Notes under the pieces: model-generated
The model's database searches: none
What the model saw: the letters and a program-made list of their open reading frames with translations, nothing else
What the model was told of the DNA's origin: nothing
Made by a program: the position numbers and the translations under genes
Shown: positions 31,535 through 42,168 of the stretch, piece by piece
How the letters are laid out: each line of letters starts with the position of its first letter
Numbering within the stretch: the stretch's first letter is position 1
Assembly: GCF_030272615.1 (NCBI RefSeq)
Contig: NC_081406.1
Location: 138,677,361 to 138,741,360 of the forward strand
DNA from: Cryptomeria japonica
Taxonomy: Eukaryota; Streptophyta; Pinopsida; Cupressales; Cupressaceae
Direction: 5' to 3'
Length of the DNA: 64,000 nt

Positions 31535-33204
31535 ATGCAAACTCAAAAGTTGAAGAGCAAGAATGCACAATTGACATTTGATTTGATGGGAGAGTTAGAT
31601 TCATTTGATGAAGAGACAAAAAGCATGAGTGTGAGTATAAGTGCCACCCAGTCAACTCAATCTAGGGGCTCAAAGAGGAAAGAAAGTCATAAAGAAGGAT
31701 CATCACATAAGAAGCATAAATCAAATACAGGTCGTCCTTCTACTAGTACTTCTTCCATACATGATGTAGATGAATTAGGCAGCCGACAAGGAGAGTCAGC
31801 CACCCAGGGGAAGCATAGATCATGGCATGAATGAATCCATGGAGTCTACAATCCAAAATAGTAGATGTGAAAAGACAAAGAAAGGGAAACAGCCACAAGT
31901 ACAAGACCATTTAGTACCACATGAGCAAGCTAGCAATAAAGAAGGCGAAGATGTATATGTGGATATAGAGAATGAAGATGAAGAGGTAACCTCTCGACCC
32001 CAAGAAGATCAGCAACTCAAAGAGGTGCAAGTGGGAGAAGAAAGATCCGCTCTAGATTGGCAAAGGAAGTCATAGTGGTAGAAGAAGAACCTATAGATAA
32101 TTTAGATAGGCTCCTAAATAAAGTTCAAGAGAGTTGAAAAGAAGGCCACTAAGATGTCAAAGATAACAAAGGATAGTAGAGGATCTTGAGTGATACAAAT
32201 TACCACTCCAAGGTTAGACAAGACTAAAGATGAGATCACAACAGAGGAATACGATTTGGAGACTATATACTTAGGTCCTCTCACCATTGAGGAGGCAATG
32301 GAAGACTTGTATGACATGGTAAAGATAATGATATGTTGAAGCTTGAGGTAGAGAAAAACAAGAAGCTTGAGAAAGAAGTGAATGCATTGAGGAACTACTT
32401 ACAGTAGTTCAAAGAACCAATAAGGCAACAGGATCCTTCAAAAATGCCTCCGCCGCTACTTCCTCCAGACTTAGTTGATAATTTAGAGAAGATGAGGACT
32501 TCGGCTCATTTGATGGAGAATTGGATAAATAAGTCTTTCAAAAGGGCAAATGCATTTGTGAAGGAGCTAGTGAAGATATTTGACAAAGTTTCAAGCGTCC
32601 TTGGAAGGACCCAAATCCTAATGGTAGCCTATGATGTTTTTACTTTCACCAAAGATTACACCATGTTGAGACTACAAGCAATGAAGAATTTACCTAAGTA
32701 GACTTTGGTGAATGGAGGAATGTTGGAAGATGGACAATCACATGATTTCTAGCATTGGTATAAATTGCTCCAAATGAGGAAGGTCATCTTTGAGTATATC
32801 AACAGTGGTTGCACTCAAGTAGACAATGCAATGAATGTGATACATGATAAAATCATGGAATTAGCTAAAATCATACTTGAGAAGGAGATGAATGAAGGAA
32901 TCCATGTAGTTGCCGATCAGATAATTGAGAAAGTAAAAGTCATATTCTTTGGGACAGCCGGATCACCTTCAGAGAAGCAGCTAGAAGACATACACTCATT
33001 CATGGTACTTGCCAACAAGACTAAATATTCTGGGCCAGGATGGGATAGCCTCTACCTTAGACGAGGTGAGCTTCATGGAAGATCAGTTGAAGAATGTCCT
33101 ACTACTCCAATAATTGAGATTGAGATCATAGTGTCCAAATTTGTTGAATTTGGAACAAAAGAAAAGGATAAGGGGAACGAACTTCTAGAAGATAGTTTGT
33201 TATG
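31535..33204 (+). pseudogene. Element C C-terminal coding remnants
   Basis: Broken frames at 31535-31834 (Ser/Lys-rich, RGSKRKESHKEGSSHKKHK), 31827-32075 (acidic), 32444-32701 and 32765-33205 (helical, MRKVIFEYINSGCTQVDNAM, WDSLYLRRGELHGRS) look like one ancestral protein split by stops and shifts. The last frame ends just inside the start of the 3' LTR. Function unknown; no pol motif. Confidence 0.5.
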
Positions 33205-34265
33205 ATCCCATGTTGCATCTTTGTTCTCATTGGAGGATTTTTTCTCAAAATTTGTGCCAAATGGATGTCAGATTCCCATTGGCTGATTTTTAATAATTTG
33301 CCAAAGTTAGGTATTTGTTGTAACAAACCCTAATTAGGGTTTAGGTGGGAAGATCTTGGCCTTTGATTTTGATTTAGTCTTGGCCATTCGTTGTGTTTGA
33401 GAGCACTATATAAGCTCCACTCATTTCATTTGTAAAGGATCGATTAGAAGAGTTTTGAAGAATTGTTGATTTGATGCTGCCAGAAATAATAAAGTCATTG
33501 AAGTGTTGGTGAATTATTGTGTTTTGAAACATTTGCTTGTTTCTTCATCCTTTTATGAGAGAACTTAATATCTAAAAAACAAAAAAAAGATAGAATAGAA
33601 TTTGCTCAAGTATTTAGATGAATGAAGGACTCATGTGCATGATTGATGGTGAAGCTCTCATTGTTCATACTACTAGTATTTCATCAATGGTGAAGTATCT
33701 TGCATAGTCGACTAGACTCATTTTAGCGAGGCTTAACTTCAATTACTACTTTCTTATTGATATGCTTCATCTTGACGGCATCTATGTTTGTGGTAGTGAT
33801 TTGAAAATTACCAGCTATCCCTAGAAGATCGCACTAGCTTTGTAGAGATGTTCTTCGCATGTTAAAGAAAAGCTTAGTTGAGCCTCACTTGAAGTCGACC
33901 ATTATTCTTGCATTCCTAGTGTTAGTCTAGTATTCCTAAACCTTCATCCTCTTTTTACACTTTTTAATTAAAAGATCATTAGTAGTAGTAGGAAGAACTT
34001 CATTGCAACATCATTTGTACAAACAACATTCCTTGTGACTAAGAAGCTTCATCTCTTTGAAGAACAATTACGTAAGTCCCTTTGGAGGAGCAACAAATAC
34101 ATCAAATCATTGAAGCTATCCAACACGTCAAGACCTGACATTGTAAACCTTGGAGTCGTCTCAAGTGATCCTTGTGTTCAGCATTTGAGAAGTCTTTGTT
34201 CAAGAGAGAATAGAGTATTCGATACTTTATTCTGTGTTTGATAGTGCATAAAACACACATTGACA
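33198..34265 (+). repeat. 3' LTR of element C, S-related (1068 bp)
   Basis: It starts TGTTATGATCC and ends ACACACATTGACA. It aligns with the 3' third of the S LTRs: GTTGTAACAAACCCTAAT near 33316, a TATATAA box near 33408, CATTTGTAAAGG near 33430, and TTTATTCTGTGTTTG near 34227. It lacks the hairpin array, so the array is an S-LTR-specific expansion or C's LTR is internally deleted. Boundaries rest on homology and TG...CA ends. Confidence 0.65.
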
Positions 34266-34407
34266 GTGGTAGCCGCAGATGTGTGAGAGATGTGATTAGA
34301 CATCTTCTGTGAAGGGAGATATTTCTTGTCACATCTTAGAGATAGGAGACATGCCCTGGGGGGTGGGCAGGAAGATGCATCTCTCATTCAACATTCTATA
34401 ATAGAAC

Positions 34408-35001
34408 ATTACATTCTTCTACTAATAAGTCACCATTTGAAGCAGGTTTGGGATATTTGCGTTCTAATATACTTGATGTAGCTTTTGATAAGCAAAAATA
34501 ACAAGAGGATTGTACAAATTTATTGAGAGAATTGTGCAAATCCAACTTGAGTTAAAAAACATTTGGAAAGAACACAACAATTGTATAAAGGCATGATCGA
34601 CATAAGAAGGAACATAAACTCAATTTAGGAGACACAGTTTGGCTTTCTTTGGGCAAGGAAAGGTTTCAACAATAAATGAAGAAAACTAAGCCATCAAGAT
34701 ATGGACCCTTCTCAATTTTGGATACCATAGGTGAAAATGCATTCAAACTTGATCTTTCTTTTTTCATGAAGATGTACGTTATTGTGAATTGAGAAGAAAA
34801 AAGAGCTCTCCATGCTAGACAAGAAAAAAGAACAAGTGCAACTCTCTTTAAAAGACTTGATTGTGGAAGGAATAGCCATACTCATTGAGGATGTGGTACT
34901 AGAAAAGAGGACAAAGAAACAAGAGCTCAAGAAACATGGAAAATTGGGCACAAATATTAGTTCAACCATTCCAAGGAAAAAGTGGGGGAACTCTTCTTCC
35001 A
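34408..35001 (+). pseudogene. Ty3/gypsy integrase C-terminal remnant (element G3)
   Basis: Broken translation shows SPFEAGLGY, then RHKKEHKLNLGDTVWLSL, SRYGPFSILDTIGENAFKLD, which are typical of the end of Ty3 integrases. The catalytic core is absent. A degraded tail leads into a purine-rich run and the LTR at 35002. Confidence 0.72.
34985..34991 (+). promoter_or_regulatory. Possible polypurine tract of G3
   Basis: A GGGGGAA run ends about ten bases before the LTR TG, farther than usual. Confidence 0.35.
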
Positions 35002-35667
35002 TGTAATGTCCCAGTAAGCTTTTGTGGGACCAAAAGCCTTCCTAAGAAAGGAGGTGTGATCCAAATGGATCTGGAAAATCTAATAGAATAGGAAAACTTG
35101 AACAGGAGATTGAATTCAGTTGCAAGGACAGGTGTAGAACAGCATTGTAGAGCTGTAAAATAGTCTGTGTTGTGATTGCAATAGTGTCCATCATTGGTAC
35201 ACATGCTAGAACCTAGAAACCAAACTGAATAGGCTTACATTCAACTTTTGGTGATGTTCAATTTTTTTCTTGGGCTCGAGAGAATTCTATTGTCATTAGA
35301 AATCTATAAATAGACATGTTTGCAACTTGCAAGCATCAAAGGCATGCCTATGAGTTAAAGAATTGTGAGAATCATTATACGTTTCAGTTCTGTTCGTAAT
35401 ACAGAGGAATGGCAGAAGTAAAGGCAAGGAGATTTCCCACTTGTAAAACTTATTCTCCAAATTAATAAAGGAATGTAGCATGACAAATTGCCACTACCAC
35501 CACAGGACTGGTTTTTCTTCCACCTTGATGGTTTTCCAGGATAAAAATCTGTGTTGTGAGTTGTTGATTTATTTCTGCTTTGAACACTAATTTCTTCTTT
35601 GAGTTTGAACTTTTATTTGCAAAGCAAGTAGGAGACTATATATATATATATATATTGGTTGCTCTCT
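35002..35667 (+). repeat. Probable LTR of G3
   Basis: It starts TGTAATGTCCCAG after integrase, with the same first ten bases as the G1 LTR. The right end is set by a primer-like TAGTATCAGAATTTATAG at 35668, but no clean CA end or duplication is found, so the end is approximate. Confidence 0.5.
35636..35656. repeat. (TA)n microsatellite
   Basis: About ten TA units. Confidence 0.85.
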
Positions 35668-35801
35668 AAATTTTAGTATCAGAATTTATAGATCATTGGA
35701 GAGGTGAGGTGTAGAAAAGAAAGAAATCTCCTTGCAGTTCTATATTGAGCGCATTTATTATATCATTCGATGGAGTAGGTAAGTTCATCTGTCCCTTGCA
35801 T

Positions 35802-36413
35802 ATGGCTACCTATACGTTGAATCTGAAGCAGTATGTACAAAGGCTTGGTGGAGTTGCCCCTATAGTAGATGCTAAGGTGAGAGAGGCTTCATGAAAGCCA
35901 TTCTAAAGAATTACATTGCAGAGAATGATGGCATTATTTTTAATGAGTGGAACCGATTTGCTACACTCAAGGGCTGCAGAAGAGGCAAGGTTGGATAGGA
36001 AGACTATGGTGCAAGATAACCCAATACTCTGGACCATCTGTACGGGCTTCAATCAATGATAACTACACTAGTCATTCCCCTATTGCTGCAAGTTTGTAGT
36101 TCCTTTGTTGTTGAGAAAAACTAGTCTACACACAATTTCATCTATCAAGGGGAATAAGTTTACCTCTAGGAAAGTAGAGAAGCTTGTGGTTGTACATAAT
36201 ATTTTGCATCTTATGGACCCCAAGATGATCGAATAGAAAGAAAGTCTAGCAGCACATTCAAATGTAGACTTAGAGGAGCCAACATAGATTAATGAGGATC
36301 AAGTTATACAAACAAGTTTGGTTGGTTTCTCTTTGGAGGAGCTTCAGCTAGTTAGATCCAATACTTCTAGTGACAAAGAGTTTATGATAGTGTTTGGGGA
36401 GGATGATTATTGA
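35802..36413 (+). pseudogene. hAT-family transposase C-terminal remnant
   Basis: Across frames the sequence gives SRAAEEARLDRKTMVQDNPILW, then SSFVVEKN, STHNFI, SSIKGNKFTSRKVEKLVVVHN and LVGFSLEELQL. This is the order seen at the C-terminal dimerisation region of plant hAT transposases, including the KRNRL...KLV-like box and the short acidic tail. Frameshifts at ~35893 and ~35955 and stops destroy it. The catalytic N-terminal part and the terminal repeats are not found. It is an old fragment. Confidence 0.62.
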
Positions 36414-38033
36414 TTAGATCACTGATGTATTGGCCCATTTTACTTGAAAGATGAAACTTGATGTAATCTAATAATGTTATTGATGTAATCATAATGATTG
36501 TTGGTTCCATTGATTCATTACGGTTGAAGTTTAATAGTTAACTTTATATAAGTGATAAATTGCAGTCTCTTATACATTTTTTATAACTAATTTTTCAATT
36601 ACTATATTGTGTTTGCACTGTTGTCTCCTAGCTATTCCCAAATTTGGGTCCTCACATCACCCTTTCTAATCTTCATGAAACATTGCATTTTTTCAATGAA
36701 GCCATCTCAGGTCCCGTAGGTCCTCACACAAGTTGCAGTTTTGAAAAGGTCAGGTAACATCGCGTAAATCTGCTTTCCCTGTTCCCATTTCTGCATTTCA
36801 GCTTACACCCATCCATGTCTGCAATTTTATCAACACAGAATCTTGATTCTTATCAGACTGATTTTACTACTGAAAAATCACCCACTTGGTTTCAGTTTGA
36901 GAAGGAAACAACTAGTTGCTCTACAGTGAATCCAAATCAACCCTTTGCCCACCAAATTTCGTCTGAGCTAAGTCAATACAAATATGGATTCCTTTATCCT
37001 TATCCCCTTGGCAAACATCAATTATAGCCTACAAGGCCTCCTTCAGTCAATGGAATCAAAGATCGCTAAAATTAATCTTTGCAGTAATGTGTCAATTTGC
37101 TTGTAAAGTACATCCAACAGCAAAAACAGAAACAACAGATTCCCTAACACTACCTCGAAAGCAAGGTGAGCAACTCAACCTGCTCAGCCAAAACTTTATA
37201 AGCCTGCAAAGTAGGACTGAAGCAATTGAACAGATATTCACTGCTTAAAAATTATGGGGGAAGCTTGCTGAAGGTATTCAGTAAAACAAGCACCAGATCA
37301 CATCATGAATCCCAATCAATCCTATGGGATTCTCCTCTGCTGGAGCTCATATCAGATGTAAAGGGGTTTTTACAAAACATTATTCACACTATGGAAATAA
37401 AGCTACTGATGTACAAGGAATCAGCATAAACCTAAAACAAGAGTTACAAATTCCCAGATCTACTTCCCACTAAATGACTACATGCAGGTTTATGCCTCTT
37501 CCCAGAAGATACATTGATCCTTCTCTTTGTTTCTGTCTTTTAAATGATGATGCAACATTTTGCAAAATAGATATCAATATGTAATTGCAGTTTACTATGT
37601 TATATTTTGGTAGTTTTCTACGTTCCTGTTAACTGTTGAACTAAGTAAACATTGATGTAAGTATATTCTCGTGTCAAGCCCTGTGGCCTTGCTACGGCAG
37701 CCCTTCAGGGATTCTTGTGAGATTACCAATTTATTAATATAATTATTTTTTATCAAAAAGAAAAAATTACAGTACCTTAATCCAAAAGAGATTAATGGCA
37801 CCACAGGATCTTGATCCAAGAAAGGAAGGCATAATATTAATGATTATGTTTTGTTCTAGAAATTATATCTGGGATTTGGTATCATACTCTTTTTTGCTCC
37901 TTTTTTCTTTGATGAGAAACTTAGATGTTGTGTGAATTGAAGGCCCTTTTTCCCTAATGACTTCATTCTACCCTTTAGATTTTGTTACTGTTATATTCTT
38001 ATTCATTTTGTTTGCCAATCAATCGTACTGTAG
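36414..38033. other. Low-repeat region, possibly old gene-derived sequence
   Basis: It lacks recognisable retroelement motifs. An open frame at 36815-37027 and neighbouring broken frames to 37440 look codon-like (SRTEAIEQIF, LLELISDVKGFLQNII) but match nothing I know. Because a SNAPC3-like exon follows at 38034, this may be decayed intron and exon sequence of the same or another gene. Confidence 0.35.
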
Positions 38034-38159
38034 ATTCAAGAACTTCTGGTTTTAGGAAGCCAACCACTCACAGTCCCGAGAGATAAGTTATATTGCTTAA
38101 CGGATAAATTGATGCAGGAGGCTGGACAACATGGGCCTTCAGGATATTTTCTTATTGAG
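38034..38159 (+). pseudogene. Exon-like fragment resembling snRNA-activating complex subunit SNAPC3/SRD2
   Basis: After an acceptor-like CTGTAG the frame reads [39 protein letters not shown]. This matches my memory of the conserved core of SNAPC3, called SRD2 in Arabidopsis, which helps transcribe snRNA genes. The expected continuation into a Phe/Tyr-Asn-Asp segment is missing, and no donor site follows. No other exon is certain. So this is a gene fragment, either a pseudogene or sequence moved by a transposon, rather than a working gene. Confidence 0.55.
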
Positions 38160-39410
38160 CTAAATGAGAACTATAACCATTGCCATGTTCATTATTCATT
38201 AGTTAAATAAACATTTTTACACGATTTCTTACAATTTATATCAAATAGTTTAAATAACTAAATCATGACTTTGAAAATATGTTCGTGTACAAGGAAAAAA
38301 ATAAAATGCCATACAATATACACTCAAATAGAGTCAACAAGCATAAATTAGTGACATCCTTAAGTTTCTCAATCACTCTAAGAGATCAATGCCTCTAGTC
38401 TTTATAATTATTGTCTTGAATAGGAAATAGACAATCAGTGAATCCCAATTCCCCCTAATGGATATTTGGGTAAGTAGATTTCAAGTGGGTCCTTTGTTAA
38501 CACTATTTCTTCAAGGAGACTAGCTTCAATAGCAGTCTTGTTCAAGGTGCATGGTTGCACCTTATACCCAATGTTGAACCCATCACCTTTGACTAATGTC
38601 AAGTTTTCTATTGTGAGGTTGCCATCTAAAGTGTTAATTCCTTTCTTACTCATGTCCCTTTGCACCAAGTTTAGGGATTTGTTTAGGAATTTGTCCAACT
38701 CCAAGTTATATTGTACCCATGTAGTTTTTTGAACACATCCATTGCCTCAAGTCCACTTTCCTACCTCTTCCTCCTATTATGTGGGCTAGTGCTAGTAGAT
38801 GATATGGACCCAATATGATTAAATTTCTCATAGAAATGACTTGTGAAGTTGTTTGTAAGAGACCTACTAGTTACCAACATTTATAAGAAAAAAATACTAT
38901 ACTCATATTTCATAGCATGTGGATTTACAAACATTAAATTTATCCTAAGGTTTGTTTTACCTTATCATTTTGATCCAAGTGATCCATGCAAATATGTAAA
39001 TAGACACTTGATTGATTGAAATCTAGGTTGAGTGGAAGAGAAAATGTTACTTGGTTTTCTAATTTCTATACATTTGTCTTTAAATCATGATATTTGCATC
39101 ATGAGAGTTTAAACATGAGTGATGGTAAATTAGAGTGGGATGGTAGAGTTTGTGGAGCAAAGCAGAGTTTGAAGAGAATTCTATGATGAAATATCTCATT
39201 CTCTTTCTTAAGAGGTGTCATAGTCAATTTTTACTCGCATAATTCAGCTAGAGAGTCAAAAAGTCCATATTTCAAGTTGGCTCTACTCTCATGGGGGTTG
39301 TGATGAATATTCTACATTTATTGTACTCAAAATAATACTCTTTCTATAGCATTACTATTCATTTGATGCTAATCCAATTATTGAATAATGATTGTAATAG
39401 ATTGCAAGTA
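38160..39410. other. AT-rich region without identified gene
   Basis: A minus-strand open frame at 38435-38704 (NIGYKVQPC, EIYLPKYPLGGIG) is uninterrupted but unrecognised. The rest shows no motif. The right part may be an old LTR, because a primer-like TTTGGTATCAAAACC follows at 39495. Confidence 0.35.
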
Positions 39411-39506
39411 AACCAATTTCATTGGTGCATAATATTATAGATCATTTTGGCGCAACTAAACCAATTTCATAGGAGCATAATATTATAGATCATTTTGGTA
39501 TCAAAA
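39411..39506. repeat. 48-bp tandem duplication at a primer-like site
   Basis: AACCAATTTCAT-GGTGCATAATATTATAG-type units start at 39411 and 39459. The second ends in TTTTGGTATCAAAACC, resembling a diverged retroelement primer site. Confidence 0.75.
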
Positions 39507-39951
39507 CCAAGTTCTTTTTAAATTTTGGCAATTGTGAAGTTTGTCTATGCCACTTACTTTGAGAGTCAAAGCACAAGGACAAGGGAATTTTGTAAATTTG
39601 ATACTAAAATAGGTTCAAGGGGTTGAAGATCCTCACAAATATCCATGGAGGAAGGGGACTCTAGAGTATATAAGATGATGGAAATTTGAAGAGTAGAAAA
39701 GTATCATTTAGCTAATAGAGTCAAACTTAGTTGTCACCTTCAAGGGAGGATACCTTAACATTGAGATTCTTTTAGTTACAATTGAAGCATGGAAGCACAA
39801 AAGGGCAAAAACATGGATGTAGAAATAGCTAAAGAAGAAAACCCATTCATGTTCAAGTCTAGGATGAATGTTAATCATACAAAGGTATTAATGCAAAAAA
39901 ATTGATTTTTTCTAAAGATGTCTAATGTTTTCTTTTATGTGCATATGTTTA
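39496..39951 (+). pseudogene. Old Ty3-like leader/gag remnant, left part
   Basis: It follows the primer-like site. Broken frames include PHKYPWRKGTLEYI and KEENPFMFKSRM. Interpretation depends on its continuation at 46918 after removing P1. Weak evidence on its own. Confidence 0.35.
39947..39951. other. Target-site duplication GTTTA (left) of P1
   Basis: GTTTA is repeated at 46913-46917. Confidence 0.93.
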
Positions 39952-41177
39952 TGTTGTAGTCTGTTGGATTTGGTTGTTGGACTTGGATATGTTGTTGTCA
40001 TTGATGTCAACATATTCTTGTGAGTTTTCCCGGTGAGCTTGTGAAGATTTCTTGATTCGGTTTGTTGTTCTTTGGTTACTGGTTACTGGTTCCTGGTGTT
40101 CCTGTCAGTATTCCCTTCGGTATATTTTGGTATGATCAAATCTTGTGCTAAGACTTTGGGATGTTGCTTGGGATGATCTTGTGTATCTTCATTTCAGATG
40201 GCTCGTGATTTGGTGACCCGCAAGTTATCTTTTTTCATGACAGTTGTTGTTTGGTTGTGTTCTTGAGCTTTGAGACGTTGATAGATGAAGATTTGAAAAG
40301 AGATGATTGTGCAACTGTTCCGCCTAATCGTGTCCTATTTGTTTTGACGATCCACATTGATTGTTTTGTGAGTTTTGGTGATTTCTATCAACTGGTGGTG
40401 ATTGAGTGTTTCTGGTGGTGTAGCGTGTTGCAGTTGATCTTGGTGCATGTTCCGGTGGATATGATTGTTTGGAAATTCGAATTAGGTCCATGCTATGTAA
40501 TGTAAATCATAATATTGATCCAGTGGTCGATCTTTGTATCGTGTAATGTAATTTTTGTACTTATGAGTTGAGGGTTGAGGGTTTAGCTGACCTTGCTATC
40601 AAGGTTGATGATTTTCATATATAGGTGATATACTTGTATAATTTAAGAGTTGGTGTGATGTCTGCATTATCAAAGAGATTTGTATATGCGAAAAAGAGAT
40701 ATATCATTATGTGAAGTGTAGTGGTGAGATCGGTGTTGCAGGGCAGACAACTGTGCTTAACCGCAACTATTATTAGGCATTTGTAGATGCTACTATTGTA
40801 GTTCACTTATTCCGGATTGTAGTCCGATTCATTTTTGTAAGTCAGTGAGACTTCCCTAAGGGTTGGAGCCTTCGGGGAATATATATTTTGGTAGTGAGCC
40901 TAAGCAGTGTGCCTGAATGCATGTGCCTTCCCCATTGTAATATTTTCACATACTACTGCAGAGTATCATCTTATTGTGGGTAGGCTCCCACTATGGTTTT
41001 TCCCTTAACCAGGTTTTCCATGTCAAAAATCTTGGTGTTGTGTGTTGTGTTGTTCATTTGCTTATCTTTCAAGTTGCTGCAATTTATCAGTTTATGCTTT
41101 GGTGTTTGAGTATCTGATTTCCGGTGAAGATTGATTCACCCCCCCTTCTCAGTCTTCCCTCTTGATTGCTGCTAACA
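39952..41177 (+). repeat. 5' LTR of P1
   Basis: 1226 bp, TGTTGTAGTCTG to GCTGCTAACA. It differs from the 3' LTR by scattered substitutions and by indels, for example an extra segment near 46020 in the 3' copy, indicating moderate age. Confidence 0.93.
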
Positions 41178-41179
41178 AT

Positions 41180-41191
41180 TGGTGTCAGAGC
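41180..41191 (+). promoter_or_regulatory. Primer-binding site of P1
   Basis: TGGTGTCAGAGC two bases after the LTR, one base different from the initiator Met tRNA site. Confidence 0.85.
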
Positions 41192-41233
41192 TAGATCCTT
41201 CGGTAGAATCTTAATCGCTTGAGGAGATCTGGG

Positions 41234-42168
41234 ATGGTAACTCAAGGTATTCTTTTTAAGAAGGACAGTTGAGGTTTGATGGAAACAACTATACTGTGTG
41301 GAAGAACCGGATGGAGGTGCACTTGAAATGTTTTGGATAAGATTATTGGAAGATTACTAAAAATGCCTATGTTGTTCCTCAGAATGGACCATCCACTCCT
41401 GATGAAATTAAAGAAGCTGAATATAGGAAGCATTACTTAGTGCCCTGACTGATTCTGAAATGACAAATGAAATGGAACTTCAGACTACACATGAGATCTA
41501 GGTTAAGCTTGAGATCCTGTATGAAGGTGATTGTCAGGTGAAAGTTGCTAAGTTGCAGAGCTTGAAAGGAAAGTATGAGACTTTGAAGATGGGAGATGAT
41601 GAAAACATACACTCATACATGGCTAAGGTGAATGAACTTGTCCTTGGTATCATGAATGCCAGTGGAAAAATTGAGGAATATGAGCTTGTTGCTAAGGTGT
41701 TTAGATCTTTGCCCCCTGCATACAAACATAAGGTTGCTTCTATAGATGAGATCCAGAGTGTAACTACAGTGACAAGAGATACGTTGGTTGGAAAACTTGT
41801 TGCATTTGAGCGAAGAGAATTTGGAGAATCACATGGAAATTTTGAGACAACATTTGTCTTCGGTAAGTAGAAGTATGATCCCGATGAGTGCAGGATATCC
41901 AGGTATGAAAGAGAAAGAAGAGAGATTGCAGAGCAAGAGAGAGAGCTTGATGAGCTTGAAGCATTGATTGCCCGAAGATTGCCTAAAGGTGCTAGTAAGT
42001 ATGATGGAAAGTTGCCCTTTGAAATGTCTTACTTGCAATAAGATACAACATTTTGCTTCTAGATGTCTGGAGAGAATGGTTAAGTATGATAGACATGATA
42101 AGTTTGATAAGTATGATAGGAATGATAGATATGAAAAGCATGAGAAGTATGATAAGCATTATGTCTAA
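41234..42168 (+). pseudogene. P1 gag (copia type) with broken zinc knuckle
   Basis: Start ATG at 41234 (MVTQGILFKKDS), then a frameshift and stops. The clear part at 41538-41870 reads VAKLQSLKGKYETLKMGDDE and SYMAKVNEL, the copia-type Gag domain. A knuckle CLTCNKIQHFASRC is at about 42019-42063, with Gln where Gly is usual, followed by an Asp/Tyr/Arg/Lys repeat run (KYDRHDKFDKYDRNDRYEKH). Confidence 0.88.

Larger units (their letters stand above)
29819..34265 (+). mobile_element. Element C: ORF-bearing LTR element without pol, left end missing
   Basis: A coding-like internal region (29890-33204) is followed by an LTR (33198-34265) related to the S family. The left LTR is absent, because B inserted at 29818 and B's own far end is truncated. 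No RT, RNase H, protease or integrase motif is visible. Its organisation (coiled coil, a compact globular region, low-complexity linker, C-terminal helical region) parallels element B's ORF2. Confidence 0.65.

Noticed and set aside
34712-35002. Minus-strand frame of 96 codons
   Set aside because: Antisense to the Ty3 integrase tail remnant of G3.
38435-38704. Minus-strand 89-codon frame as a gene
   Set aside because: Uninterrupted but unrecognised, AT-rich and without supporting context; mentioned only within the regional entry.
40251-40505. 84-codon frame in P1 5' LTR
   Set aside because: The matching region of the 3' LTR (46000-46240) has stops and indels in that frame, so no coding conservation.
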